A stretch of 64,000 bases of DNA, from assembly GCA_041392665.1 (NCBI GenBank), contig JAWKLQ010000021.1:62001-126000 (forward strand), in the 5' to 3' direction. This DNA is from Flavilitoribacter sp020436695 (lineage in GTDB: Bacteria > Bacteroidota > Bacteroidia > Chitinophagales > Saprospiraceae). The notes under the pieces are model-generated. The model searched no databases. It saw only the letters and a list, made by a program, of their open reading frames with translations, and had not been told where the DNA came from. Below are positions 9,756 to 18,845 of this stretch, one piece after another. How positions within the stretch are numbered: position 1 is the first letter of the stretch; each line of letters starts with the position of its first letter. The position numbers were made by a program, and so were the translations under genes.

Positions 9756-9808
9756 GTCCTGAAATAGGTTTACATTCACAAATTACGTCCTAGAATAGGT
9801 TTACAGTT
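9756..9808. repeat. Double direct repeat resembling an insertion-sequence end
   Basis: GGTCCTGAAATAGGTTTACA at 9756 is followed 31 bp later by CGTCCTAGAATAGGTTTACA. On the minus strand both read TGTAAACCTATT-(TC or CT)-AGGAC. A TGT start and duplicated ends of this kind are usual at the tips of some DDE transposase elements. No transposase lies in the window, so this would be a solo end or a remnant. Confidence 0.4.
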
Positions 9809-9818
9809 AAATACTCCC

Positions 9819-12800
9819 TCATTCAACCTCCTCCAACCGCCCCACCCACAATCCAAGAGCATTCCGGGCCGCCACGACCAACTTCTGTTGCGGCAGCTGA
9901 AGCAATTGTAGATCCCGTGTTTCCCCAGTGATCCGCCAGTACGAACGGTTAAGTCCCGCATCCCTGAAATGGCCGGTGCCATCCCCCAATAGCAGGATAC
10001 CCAGCGAAGCATCATTCATTCCCAGCGCCGGTGTGGAGCCGTTGAAATTGCCGGCCAATAGCAGATCCGTATTACCGTCTCCGTTCAGATCTTCGGCCAG
10101 GATGCCGAAAATGGCACTAAGCTGGGCTGCATTCGGCAGCGGTTGTAGCCGGTAGTTACCGCGGCCGTCACTCAGGGCAATAGAAGATGACAGGCACACC
10201 ACTTTTTTCTCGACGGCCCCGGCCCTGATACCCGGCGTAAAAACGTCTTCAAATCCCAGTTGGGAAAAGGCGGTATAGGTGCGGAGCAATTTTCTAAATT
10301 CCGGCATTTGTTTGGTCATTTCATCAATGGATACCAGCGGATATTCTTTGCCCTGGCGGAAATGGGTGACTACCGGATCGAGTTTGCGGTTGCCGTCAAA
10401 GTCTTTGACGTAGAGGCCCATGGGTTCTTCGGGAGAAGCGTGCAGATTGGTATTCAGGCCCCAGTTGCCCAGGATCAGGTCCTGCTGTCCGTCCTGGTTA
10501 CAGTCCGCCAGGACGACCCGGTTCCACCAGCCGGAAGATCCGGGCAGTTCATGGGTTTGCCAGACGTTACTACCGATCGTCAGAAGTTGTACCGGCATCC
10601 ATTCGCCGACCACTACCAGTTTCCGGTCACCATCGCCTTCCAGCACGGCCGCATCAGTTACCATACCCAATCGCCCCTGTTCGGGCAGGAATTGTTCAGT
10701 GACATCCCGAAAATGGCCGTCGCCCGAATTTTCCAGCAGCATACTTTGAGGATCAATACCGTAGATGCCCGGTACCGAACGAACACCGATAAAAAGATCC
10801 AGAGCACCATCCCGGTTAAAATCCAGCGGGACTACGCAGGAACCGTTTCTGGCAACCGTTGGTAGAGCATCGGGGTTCAGCGTAAAATTTCCAAGTCCAT
10901 CGTTGATATATAGCCGGTCAAGAAGACCGGGGTGGCCCTCTTTGTACGCTCCTCCTCCATTTATGATCAACAGATCCTGATCGCCGTCCTGATCGCAATC
11001 GAAAAAGACCGCATCCACCGCTTCACTGCTTACATTTTCCGGAAAAAGCCCCACTGCTCTTTCAAAATGCCCATTCTCCCGCTGATAGAACAGCACATCA
11101 CTTTGCCCGCGGGCTCCTCCGATGAACAGATCATCCAACCCGTCGGCATTCACATCACCTACGGCCATATGGGGCCCCTGCGTGGAAAGAAGGTTAGGGA
11201 TCAGCGGTTCCTGCTCAAAATCTACAAATTGATCTTCCTGATGGGTAAAAGACAGGCCGAACTGATCCGCCGTGACCGGATCGATATATTTTTCACTTAC
11301 CAGACTGGAGGGATGCCCGGAAGTCGTTTCATCTTGACGGACCTTCAAGGTTTCATTGGCGGGGATGGTTTCGAGTACGGTATGCTGTCCTCCCGGCCAG
11401 TTCACTTCCAGGCGATCGACCGTATGGGCCTTTCCTAGACCAAAATAGAGCACGGGCTCCACGGACGACAAAAATCCACGGGTAGTATACATTTCCTGGA
11501 TCTGAGTCTTTCCGTCGATCGTGATGGTGACCCGGGCACCGATACCGAATGGATTCAGGTTGCTTCCTTCGAGTTCTACCTTGAGATAATTGTTGGTGCT
11601 ACCGATCTCATTTTCGTAAACCGAGGCCGGTGCATTGAGGTTATTGATGACAATATCCTGATCTCCATCGCCATCCAGGTCGGCATAAACCGCACCATTG
11701 GATACACCGAACAGATCGAGGCCCCATTTGGCCGAGACATCTTCAAAGGTCAGATCACCCCGATTCCGGAAGGCATAGTTACTGGCTTTGCCGGAGGGCA
11801 TTTTGGATGCCAGTTCGCGGTCGGAAGCCATCTGTTGTACCTGTTTGCTCGATAAATAGATCAGATAATCCAGATCGTTCGGACGTTGCCAGATCCCATT
11901 GGTAATATAAATGTCTTTCCAGCCGTCGTTATCCAGATCGGTCACCAGCGGGGCCCAGCTCCAGTCGGTAGCTTCCACGCCCGAAAATTGAGAAACATCA
12001 GAAAAGACCGGCTGTTCATCGGCTCCATTGCCCCGGTTGATCTGCAGCATATTCTTGGGGAACTGGTTGTAATAACCAAAACTCCGCTTAAGCAGGAAGA
12101 TATTGTAAGGATCAGCTCCTACAGTACTCTTTACCAGTGTTTCCTCTTCCGGCTTCATATCCAGGCTGATGATGTCCGGCCAGTTGTCATTGTTCCAGTC
12201 AGAGATGGCATTTCCCATCGAAAACTGACTGGTACAACTCATCGAGCCTTCAATATTCTCGGAAAAAGTACCGTCTCCATTGTTGAAATAGAGGTAATCA
12301 TTCTCATGAAAATCGTTGGACACATAGATATCCGGCCAGCCGTCGTTATTCAGGTCACCCGTAGCTATCCCCAGGCCATATCCAATGCGGCTGCTGAAAA
12401 TACCGGCGGCATCCGTTACATCCACGAACCCACCCGGTGCTGCGCCCGGAGGTGGGATCTGATCATTCCGCAGTAGACGGTCACCGGCCAGTTCATCCTT
12501 TTGTGGGCGCAGGCTGACCGCTTTACCATAATTACCAACCCCATGTACGGAGTGATTCAGCAGGTAGACATCGAGATCGCCATCCAGATCATAATCAAAA
12601 AAGCTGGCCTGAGTGGCAAAACCACGAAAATCCAGACCGTATTCAGCAGCCGCTTCGCGAAAATGGACTTCCCCATCGGGTGTTGTCTCATTGATGTACA
12701 GCCGGTTTCTTCCCGACTTACCTTTGTAATCTCCCAACTGGCATACGTAAATATCCAGTCGGCCGTCTCCGTCGACGTCGGCCATCGTTACTCCGGTAGA

Positions 12801-13139
12801 CCATTCGCCATTACTACTCACGCCCGCCGATCCACTGATCTCTTCAAATTGAAAATTGCCCCGGTTCAGATACAATTGATTGGGGCCCTCGTTGGCGGTA
12901 AAATACAGATCCGGTAATCCGTCCCGGTTGATATCCCCTGCCGCTACGCCTCCACCATTATAGTAGTACAGATACTGGATAATGTTGAATGAATCCGTCG
13001 GATGAAGATCGTTACTGAAACTGATGCCGGTAGACTGCCGTAAACGAAACGGTATATCCGCTACCTGCCCGCAGGAACCAAGAATTATGATTGCAAAGGC
13101 CAACAGAGCCAAACCAATATTTTTCAAGCGCATAGTCAT
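9819..13139 (-). CDS. Giant VCBS/FG-GAP and ASPIC/UnbV lipoprotein 1
   Basis: The protein has 1,106 residues from MTMRLKNIGL; an upstream in-frame start would run back into the preceding gene. A lipoprotein signal ends IILGSC (Cys23). FG-GAP/VCBS blades with DxDGDGxxD calcium-binding loops fill residues 60-510 (NRDGLPDLYF, DVDGDGRLDI, DLDGDGDQDI) and reappear after about 650. Between them, at about 517-600, is an ASPIC/UnbV domain (YTTRGFLSSVEPVLYFGLGK, VNWPGG). The blades imply one or two surface beta-propellers for protein or glycan binding; no catalytic motif was recognised. It is the last gene of a tight operon: 1 bp after the DUF4249 gene and downstream of the TonB receptor. It is more divergent from the two other giant proteins here than those are from each other. 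Confidence 0.92.
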   Translation of the reverse strand: MTMRLKNIGLALLAFAIIILGSCGQVADIPFRLRQSTGISFSNDLHPTDSFNIIQYLYYYNGGGVAAGDINRDGLPDLYFTANEGPNQLYLNRGNFQFEEISGSAGVSSNGEWSTGVTMADVDGDGRLDIYVCQLGDYKGKSGRNRLYINETTPDGEVHFREAAAEYGLDFRGFATQASFFDYDLDGDLDVYLLNHSVHGVGNYGKAVSLRPQKDELAGDRLLRNDQIPPPGAAPGGFVDVTDAAGIFSSRIGYGLGIATGDLNNDGWPDIYVSNDFHENDYLYFNNGDGTFSENIEGSMSCTSQFSMGNAISDWNNDNWPDIISLDMKPEEETLVKSTVGADPYNIFLLKRSFGYYNQFPKNMLQINRGNGADEQPVFSDVSQFSGVEATDWSWAPLVTDLDNDGWKDIYITNGIWQRPNDLDYLIYLSSKQVQQMASDRELASKMPSGKASNYAFRNRGDLTFEDVSAKWGLDLFGVSNGAVYADLDGDGDQDIVINNLNAPASVYENEIGSTNNYLKVELEGSNLNPFGIGARVTITIDGKTQIQEMYTTRGFLSSVEPVLYFGLGKAHTVDRLEVNWPGGQHTVLETIPANETLKVRQDETTSGHPSSLVSEKYIDPVTADQFGLSFTHQEDQFVDFEQEPLIPNLLSTQGPHMAVGDVNADGLDDLFIGGARGQSDVLFYQRENGHFERAVGLFPENVSSEAVDAVFFDCDQDGDQDLLIINGGGAYKEGHPGLLDRLYINDGLGNFTLNPDALPTVARNGSCVVPLDFNRDGALDLFIGVRSVPGIYGIDPQSMLLENSGDGHFRDVTEQFLPEQGRLGMVTDAAVLEGDGDRKLVVVGEWMPVQLLTIGSNVWQTHELPGSSGWWNRVVLADCNQDGQQDLILGNWGLNTNLHASPEEPMGLYVKDFDGNRKLDPVVTHFRQGKEYPLVSIDEMTKQMPEFRKLLRTYTAFSQLGFEDVFTPGIRAGAVEKKVVCLSSSIALSDGRGNYRLQPLPNAAQLSAIFGILAEDLNGDGNTDLLLAGNFNGSTPALGMNDASLGILLLGDGTGHFRDAGLNRSYWRITGETRDLQLLQLPQQKLVVAARNALGLWVGRLEEVE

Positions 13140-13140
13140 T

Positions 13141-14205
13141 TTAAAAATATTCCGGTCGTTGGTAAGTACTACCCGGCACTGACAAACAATCCAGACAACG
13201 CTCCGGGTAGTCAAATTCAAATGGGGAATATTTACATTCATAAAGCGGACGTGCCGGCGTTTCTCCCGGCGTCAGCGCTCTGCGGATCGTATCCCTCGAA
13301 GCAGCACTGAAATATCCCAGCACTTCTTCGCCAGGATCATTGAGATTGTAAACATTCCCCCGGATCGGAGCCGGTGGTGTGTCGAAGATCGTACCTACAT
13401 TGGTAATCGTCTGATTCACCTGCCTCCAGAAAGTATAAGCATTTTCCGTGAGGCTCTGCAAATAAACATTAAAATAATGTTTTTCTTCAAAGCGCCAGTC
13501 AAGGATCTGGGTGGCCACCTTTAAACCCCTGAGGGTACGGATCTGCTCTCCTTTTACATCCGTCAGCAAAAAATCCCGGGTTGCCGGATAGTCGTATACA
13601 AAACAGGGGGGCGGGATGACCCCAAATGGATCCGGGAAGTCGGTCGGCGACAACAAATAGACCTCTTCCACATCAAAACGATAAAAAGACTGTACATCGG
13701 CATTTTGTTCTACTCGTAGATCTACATAGGCGTTCACTACCGGATAAGTGATGATATTGCCGTATTCATTCAGTTCTTCCTGTTTTTCAAAATCAAAATA
13801 GATGGAATCCAGACGAGCGGGAACCGGTGGAATGGTTTCCGGTTCGGATTCGTACATATTTCCGTTCGGCAATCTGATCCGGATATGATAGGTCCGGCCG
13901 ATCTCAGGCCGTAGTAACCCCTCGGCAATCTGATAATGCCCCTCCCCTATTTCCTGATAAGCCAGAACCGTGCCGAGGTCATCGTAAACGGCGATTTCCG
14001 CCTGTTCTACCGGTGTGGTGATCCGATTGGTTGAAGCCGTCCTACCCAGATATACATCAAAGGGGCCACTTCCGGTACCGACCCCTCCGTCCACGACCAA
14101 CTGACCGCCTTCCCGGGTGGTGTCAAACTCAATGATCTCTACACAAGCTGCCTGTGACAGGATTGTCAGCAGCACAAGGATCGGATATGGTTTGATAAAC
14201 TGCAT
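13141..14205 (-). CDS. DUF4249 family lipoprotein, TonB receptor partner
   Basis: The 354-residue protein begins MQFIKPYPILVLLTILSQAA followed by Cys21, a lipoprotein signal. The mature part is typical of DUF4249: GGQLVVDGGVGTGSGPFDVY, then an AEIAVYDDLGTVLAYQEIGE strand region, RTYHIRIRLPNGNMYESEPE and a C-terminal cysteine-containing tail (PERCLDCL). DUF4249 proteins are encoded beside TonB-dependent receptors in Bacteroidota and probably act at the outer membrane with the receptor; the ligand is unknown. It starts 4 bp after the receptor's stop and ends 1 bp before the next start, so the three genes form one transcription unit. Confidence 0.9.
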   Translation of the reverse strand: MQFIKPYPILVLLTILSQAACVEIIEFDTTREGGQLVVDGGVGTGSGPFDVYLGRTASTNRITTPVEQAEIAVYDDLGTVLAYQEIGEGHYQIAEGLLRPEIGRTYHIRIRLPNGNMYESEPETIPPVPARLDSIYFDFEKQEELNEYGNIITYPVVNAYVDLRVEQNADVQSFYRFDVEEVYLLSPTDFPDPFGVIPPPCFVYDYPATRDFLLTDVKGEQIRTLRGLKVATQILDWRFEEKHYFNVYLQSLTENAYTFWRQVNQTITNVGTIFDTPPAPIRGNVYNLNDPGEEVLGYFSAASRDTIRRALTPGETPARPLYECKYSPFEFDYPERCLDCLSVPGSTYQRPEYF

Positions 14206-14209
14206 AGGA

Positions 14210-16618
14210 TCAAAAGCTGAAGTTATAGGAAATAGCCGGAATAAAGGTCCCCAGCACCGATAGCTTGGTGGCACTGGGAATAAATTTTTCCCGGGTTTGT
14301 TGATAATAGACCGAAAAAGCATTCTTCCGGGCTAAAAAGTTGTAGATCGAAAGGGTGAAGCTGCCCCGGTATCGCCGGTTCACCAGCTTCTTTCCGTTGA
14401 TGGTCAGCGACATATCCAGTCGGTAACAATCCGGAATTCGGTAAGCGTTCCGGTCGGAAAAATGCGGAATGATCACATTATTCAGTTCGTAGCTGGATAC
14501 AATTGCCGTGATGGGCCGGCCGGTATTATAAACGAAATTGATGCCCCAAAATATGTTCTTCATCACCTCATATTTGGCTACCAGCGTAAAATCGTGCGGC
14601 TTATCAAAACTGGAAGGATACCACGCGCCTCCGTTTACCTGTGTTTCTTTCCGGTTACCATCCACCTTTACCAAAGAGCGGGAGTAGGTATAGGACAGCC
14701 AACCGGACCAACGTCCTTCATTTTTCTTGATGAGAAATTCTAAACCATATGCTTTTCCCTTGCCGGGTAACAGATCCGTTTCCAGGTGCTCATTCAAAAG
14801 GAGATCAGCAAAATCCTTATAATCAACCAGATTACGGATGTTGCGATAAAAGCCTTCGACCGAAGTTTCGATGTTGTTATCATTGAAATTGCGAAAGAAT
14901 CCCAGGGAGTAATTATCCGAGATCTGGGGCGGGATGTAAGCCGTACTCAGTTGCCAGACATCCACCGGCGTGCTGGCCGACGTATTGGAAATGAGGTGAA
15001 TGTACTGTCGCATCCGGTTGTAGCTCAACTTGACGGAACCGTTCTCTCCAAGGCGGTAGCGCAAAGAAAAGCGGGGTTCAAACCCGTTGTAGGTATTGAT
15101 CACCGCTCCCGATGTATAAGATACGGTATCGATTATATTGTAAGGCGTAAGCGGCTCTCCTGCCTGGTAGAGATACACCTGATCCGGCCCCAGAGCCTGA
15201 AATACCGAATACCGCAGTCCGGCCGAAAGGGCCAGTTTTGGCGAAAGCTCAAAATCATCGTTGAGGTAAACGGCAAATTCCCGGCCCGTTTCCCGGGATA
15301 CTTCCTCGCTGATCACGGTAGACTGATCCCCGCGTGGGTCAATGCGGTTAGGCTGGTTCTTATAGATGATACCCTCTGCTCCAAAATTGAGCAAATGATG
15401 TTCTCCCGCGTTCCATACAAAATTCTGCTTAAGCTGCGTATACTGCTGACCGTTCCGGTAATCAAAGGCATCAGCCCCCTGTGGTTCGAACTGCTGATTG
15501 CGATACCCCCCGAGGATCAGAGAGGTAGATGAAGAAAAATTCGGCCGGATAATGGAATTCCACTTTAAAGTGGTCGTATAGGTTCGCCATTGATAACCGA
15601 ACTGCAGGCCGAAGCGGAAAAAGTCATAGCTATTGTAATGCGAAAGGCTGAGTGTATTATTGATGTTGAAACGATGGGACAATACTCCGGTCAGGTCGTA
15701 AAAATTGGCCCGGCTGTTCCGGATATCCGGCCTTTCTACTGATTTCAGGATCCAGTTGGCGTAAGAGGCACGTCCGGCCAGCAGATAGGAAGTATGCCCT
15801 TTCCAGAGCGGACCTTCCACCAACACACGGCTGGAGATGGCACCCAATCCGGCTTTGAGATGAAATTCATCAAAGTTGCCTTTCTTGATCTCCACGTCCA
15901 GTACGGAAGAGGTACGCCCACCGTATTGGGCGGGTACGCTCCCCTTGTAGAGGGTGAAATTCTGGATCACATCCGGATTGAATACCGAAAATAATCCCAA
16001 CGCGTGGGAGGTGTTGAATAGTTGGGCATTATCGAAAAGAACAAGGTTTTGATCTACCTTGCCGCCTCGCACATTGATGCCGCCCGCTCCTTCACCGATT
16101 GTACTGACGCCCGGCAAGGTTGCCAGGCTTTTTAATACATCCAGTTCTCCAAGTAAAGTGGGTAATTCCCGGATATTATCCACATTCAACGATACCACGC
16201 CACTGCGCACGTCCACCACATTCTGGTTGCTGGGGCGGGCTTTGACCAGGATCTCTTCCAGACTGAACGAACGTTCCTGCAAACCGATGTCCACTACGCC
16301 ATTTACATAGAGATTGATCACTTTGACCTTTTCTTCCAGCCCGAAACTGCGAAAAACGACTTCATGCTGTCCTACAGGCAAGATGAGGTCATAACGGCCG
16401 CTATCATTGGTAACGGTCCATACTCCCAGATCCCGGGCAAATATAGTTGCTCCCATCAGCGACTCCCCACTGGCCGGATTAGTGATCTTTCCGCTCAACA
16501 CCACCGTTTTACTGATGCCGATCATTGCCGGGGTACCAATGTCGATCGTATCCGGTACCGTTTGAGCAGAGAGGGAAGTGAGCAGGCCGCATCCCAAGAG
16601 CATAGTATAGAATGCCAT
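14210..16618 (-). CDS. TonB-dependent receptor with carboxypeptidase-like regulatory domain
   Basis: The start MAFYTMLLGCGLLTSLSAQ gives a clean signal peptide and 802 residues; 27 in-frame codons upstream look non-coding. A carboxypeptidase-regulatory-like beta-sandwich (SGKITNPASGESLMGATIFA) covers about residues 38-105. The plug follows (LATLPGVSTIGEGAGGINVR, then GGRTSSVLDVEIKKG) and then a long barrel with many aromatic strands, ending in AISYNFSF with the terminal Phe expected of an outer-membrane barrel. It imports a ligand across the outer membrane using TonB energy; the substrate cannot be read from sequence. It heads the operon with the DUF4249 lipoprotein and giant VCBS/UnbV lipoprotein 1. 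It is not a SusC-type receptor like the one at 28241. Confidence 0.93.
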   Translation of the reverse strand: MAFYTMLLGCGLLTSLSAQTVPDTIDIGTPAMIGISKTVVLSGKITNPASGESLMGATIFARDLGVWTVTNDSGRYDLILPVGQHEVVFRSFGLEEKVKVINLYVNGVVDIGLQERSFSLEEILVKARPSNQNVVDVRSGVVSLNVDNIRELPTLLGELDVLKSLATLPGVSTIGEGAGGINVRGGKVDQNLVLFDNAQLFNTSHALGLFSVFNPDVIQNFTLYKGSVPAQYGGRTSSVLDVEIKKGNFDEFHLKAGLGAISSRVLVEGPLWKGHTSYLLAGRASYANWILKSVERPDIRNSRANFYDLTGVLSHRFNINNTLSLSHYNSYDFFRFGLQFGYQWRTYTTTLKWNSIIRPNFSSSTSLILGGYRNQQFEPQGADAFDYRNGQQYTQLKQNFVWNAGEHHLLNFGAEGIIYKNQPNRIDPRGDQSTVISEEVSRETGREFAVYLNDDFELSPKLALSAGLRYSVFQALGPDQVYLYQAGEPLTPYNIIDTVSYTSGAVINTYNGFEPRFSLRYRLGENGSVKLSYNRMRQYIHLISNTSASTPVDVWQLSTAYIPPQISDNYSLGFFRNFNDNNIETSVEGFYRNIRNLVDYKDFADLLLNEHLETDLLPGKGKAYGLEFLIKKNEGRWSGWLSYTYSRSLVKVDGNRKETQVNGGAWYPSSFDKPHDFTLVAKYEVMKNIFWGINFVYNTGRPITAIVSSYELNNVIIPHFSDRNAYRIPDCYRLDMSLTINGKKLVNRRYRGSFTLSIYNFLARKNAFSVYYQQTREKFIPSATKLSVLGTFIPAISYNFSF

Positions 16619-16639
16619 TTTGCAATGGGTATATGAAGG

Positions 16640-16666
16640 CTTTCCAGGTTTGAGAAACCTGGAAAG
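16640..16666. repeat. Perfect 12-bp-stem hairpin upstream of the TonB receptor
   Basis: CTTTCCAGGTTT and AAACCTGGAAAG pair perfectly across a 3-base loop, 22 bp before the receptor start. It may be an mRNA leader structure or a small palindromic repeat. Confidence 0.6.
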
Positions 16667-16765
16667 TCCGGCCATTTTATGTGGTAGGTCAATCATCATG
16701 CTATGCTACTGGTCTTCATATTGATGAAGGTTAATGTGTATTCATTCAGCTATTCCAAGCAGCAA

Positions 16766-16795
16766 GGTGTGGCAGATTTTCAAATCTGCCATACC
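16766..16795. terminator. Palindrome just after the T9SS type B gene
   Basis: GGTGTGGCAGATTT pairs with AAATCTGCCATACC across a 2-base loop. It begins 6 bp past the stop of the minus-strand gene that ends at 16801. Position suggests a transcription end, but there is no clear T-run. Confidence 0.5.
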
Positions 16796-16800
16796 TCCAT

Positions 16801-18750
16801 TCAACGCAAAACGCTTACTTCTCCGCTCAGCGAACTGCGCGTGCCGTCAGTCAAAGTGATCTCCGCTATCCAGATATACAGCTCAGTGGAATTTCCCAAC
16901 GAAATTCCCCTACCATCCCAACCAGCGGTAGGATCATTTAGAGGCACATCCCGGCGTTCGAAAACTAAACTGCCCCAACGATCAAAGATCCGAAAGGAAT
17001 TGACCTGCGCGCGATTGCCGATGCTCCCCTGAATATAAAAGACATCATTTACGCCATCACCGTTGGGGCTGAATGCGTTCGGCACATAAAGATCTCTTAC
17101 CGGTACCACGGTAATTCGCAAACTGTCCACCAGTTCACAATTACCTCCATCACTGATACGCAGCGTATACATATTGTCTTCCAACGATAGTAAGTCCGGA
17201 TCGGTGCAGTCCCGGCAGCTCAATTCAAAGGTTCCACTGCTCTCCCATTCCCACTCCCAACCGGCATCGGCGGAAGTCTGCACCGGAATAGTCACCTGCG
17301 TTCCTTCCTTGAGTTGTAGATCCGGGCCAAGATCCAGGAATGCCGGTTCCGGAAAAGCTTCGATCAGAATGGAATCTGAAAATGCGAAACAGTCTCCCTT
17401 GACCTGCACCCAATACAGTCCCGGTTGGGTCACGCTGAGTTCCTCTCCGGTAGAGCCGTCACTCCACAGATAGTCGGCATCCCCCTGTGAAGGAATGGAA
17501 AGGAAAGCCGTGTCCGCCGTGCAGTTAAAGCGAATAAGATCTTCCAGCTCCAACGAATTTACCGGCAATACCTCCAAAAGATTGGGATCATCCGGCAAAA
17601 CCGTTATGGGATTATCCGAAAGAAGTGTCCCACCAAGCCCCAAAGGCAGATTTTCCATACTGGCCTGGGTCTCGAAAAAACGTCCGGCAGTGGAATTCAC
17701 CCGGACACGGGTCCGGATGATATTCTCTCCAATGAGGACATCCAGAATAGGAATGTACAATTCATTCCCACCCACGCCCTTTTCTATATTTGCCAATGTG
17801 AAGGTGTGCTCTTCTACGGCAGCAATAGTCCATTCCGGCGGCAATACATCCTCAAAAACGATATCGGTTTTTCCTATCCCACTATGATTCACGATCCGGT
17901 AATCAATTGTCACTTCCGAACAGGGGAAGACACGGTCAGGCCGGATCGTGCGGGTAAAGGTCATGGTAGCAGGACAGGAACAGCCGTCACCGAACTGACC
18001 GGCGACATTGCTGGTGATCCGGGTAGCCCCTCCTTTCACTTTATCGATCGCATACAGCGTAGATTGTTCTGCCCCACCGGCATTGGAACCATACCCGTAC
18101 AGATTTCCTTTTTCATCAAAAAAAAGCGATTCAAAGGCCGGTTCGATCTTTTGGTGATTGTGATGAGAAACATTATTCGTGCCCAGTACTACCAGTTGCT
18201 TATTGGCTTTGTCATACCCATACGTTACTCCGGTAATCGGGTCGGTAGCCAGATCAGTAATGTAAGTCGGGTAATTCGATACCAGTCCGGCGCTACCCGC
18301 ATAGTAGTTATCAACCGTCAGATTGATGGAGTACACTTCTTTATCTCTCCCCGATGCCTTATCTCTACCAACTACGAACAGCCGCCGCCCTTCCGGCATC
18401 ACATCCCCGGCTACATACTCCAAAGCGATATCCAGATGGTCCGGCACTCCCAGGCTGGTTACTTTTCCGGAGGCGTCGATGCGCAACAACTCTTTGGTAT
18501 CGTAATCCAAGGCGTACATATACAGGTCCTCAATGCTCATCCCCAGACAAGTGTATCGCCGCTGGGGTTCACTGAGTGGAATTTGGATCCGGCGAAGTTC
18601 ATTACCTTCCTCCAGCCGGAAATTGTACAGGCGGCTCTCTCCATTTTCCTGCATGATTACATAGAAGGTGTGATCACATAGGAAAGTCTGGGGAAAAGCT
18701 ACCGCCGTGCCCAGCAGAAAAACAATGGATATGGAGATGTTGCGGATCAT
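16801..18750 (-). CDS. T9SS type B sorting domain surface protein
   Basis: The protein has 649 residues. The signal peptide MIRNISISIVFLLGTAVAFP precedes a region resembling a beta-propeller (repeated SLGVPDHLDI- and GVTYGYDKANKQL-like blades, about residues 25-220), then Ig-like beta domains containing VIENISG-type strands and a PKD-like segment. The C-terminus is the gliding-motility-associated (type B) sorting domain, with YVPNAFSPNGDGVNDVFYI and FRIFDRWGSLVFERRDVP at about 560-600. Such proteins pass the outer membrane through the type IX system and stay attached or are released; the PorP/SprF protein at 57010 fits, since type B cargo often needs that family. It is transcribed ahead of the TonB receptor with a 182-bp gap. 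Its own function is unknown. Confidence 0.9.
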   Translation of the reverse strand: MIRNISISIVFLLGTAVAFPQTFLCDHTFYVIMQENGESRLYNFRLEEGNELRRIQIPLSEPQRRYTCLGMSIEDLYMYALDYDTKELLRIDASGKVTSLGVPDHLDIALEYVAGDVMPEGRRLFVVGRDKASGRDKEVYSINLTVDNYYAGSAGLVSNYPTYITDLATDPITGVTYGYDKANKQLVVLGTNNVSHHNHQKIEPAFESLFFDEKGNLYGYGSNAGGAEQSTLYAIDKVKGGATRITSNVAGQFGDGCSCPATMTFTRTIRPDRVFPCSEVTIDYRIVNHSGIGKTDIVFEDVLPPEWTIAAVEEHTFTLANIEKGVGGNELYIPILDVLIGENIIRTRVRVNSTAGRFFETQASMENLPLGLGGTLLSDNPITVLPDDPNLLEVLPVNSLELEDLIRFNCTADTAFLSIPSQGDADYLWSDGSTGEELSVTQPGLYWVQVKGDCFAFSDSILIEAFPEPAFLDLGPDLQLKEGTQVTIPVQTSADAGWEWEWESSGTFELSCRDCTDPDLLSLEDNMYTLRISDGGNCELVDSLRITVVPVRDLYVPNAFSPNGDGVNDVFYIQGSIGNRAQVNSFRIFDRWGSLVFERRDVPLNDPTAGWDGRGISLGNSTELYIWIAEITLTDGTRSSLSGEVSVLR

Positions 18751-18763
18751 GTATTATTTGGGA

Positions 18764-18835
18764 GGTTGGGATACTTGGATATTGAGATCTTAATAGGATT
18801 GACTTTACTCTTAACATCCTAAGATCCCAAGGTCC
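18764..18835. repeat. GGGATCTT-type repeat as an imperfect inverted pair
   Basis: GGTTGGGATACTTGGATATT at 18764 pairs imperfectly with the inverse of AACATCCTAAGATCCCAAGG, which ends near 18832. The words match the tandem array at 54212-54267, so this is one dispersed repeat family in intergenic DNA. Confidence 0.55.
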
Positions 18836-18845
18836 GGACGGTTCC

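Noticed and set aside
13140..13241. Extended start of giant VCBS protein 1 at 13241
   Set aside because: It would overlap the end of the DUF4249 gene and hide a clear lipoprotein signal that begins at 13139.
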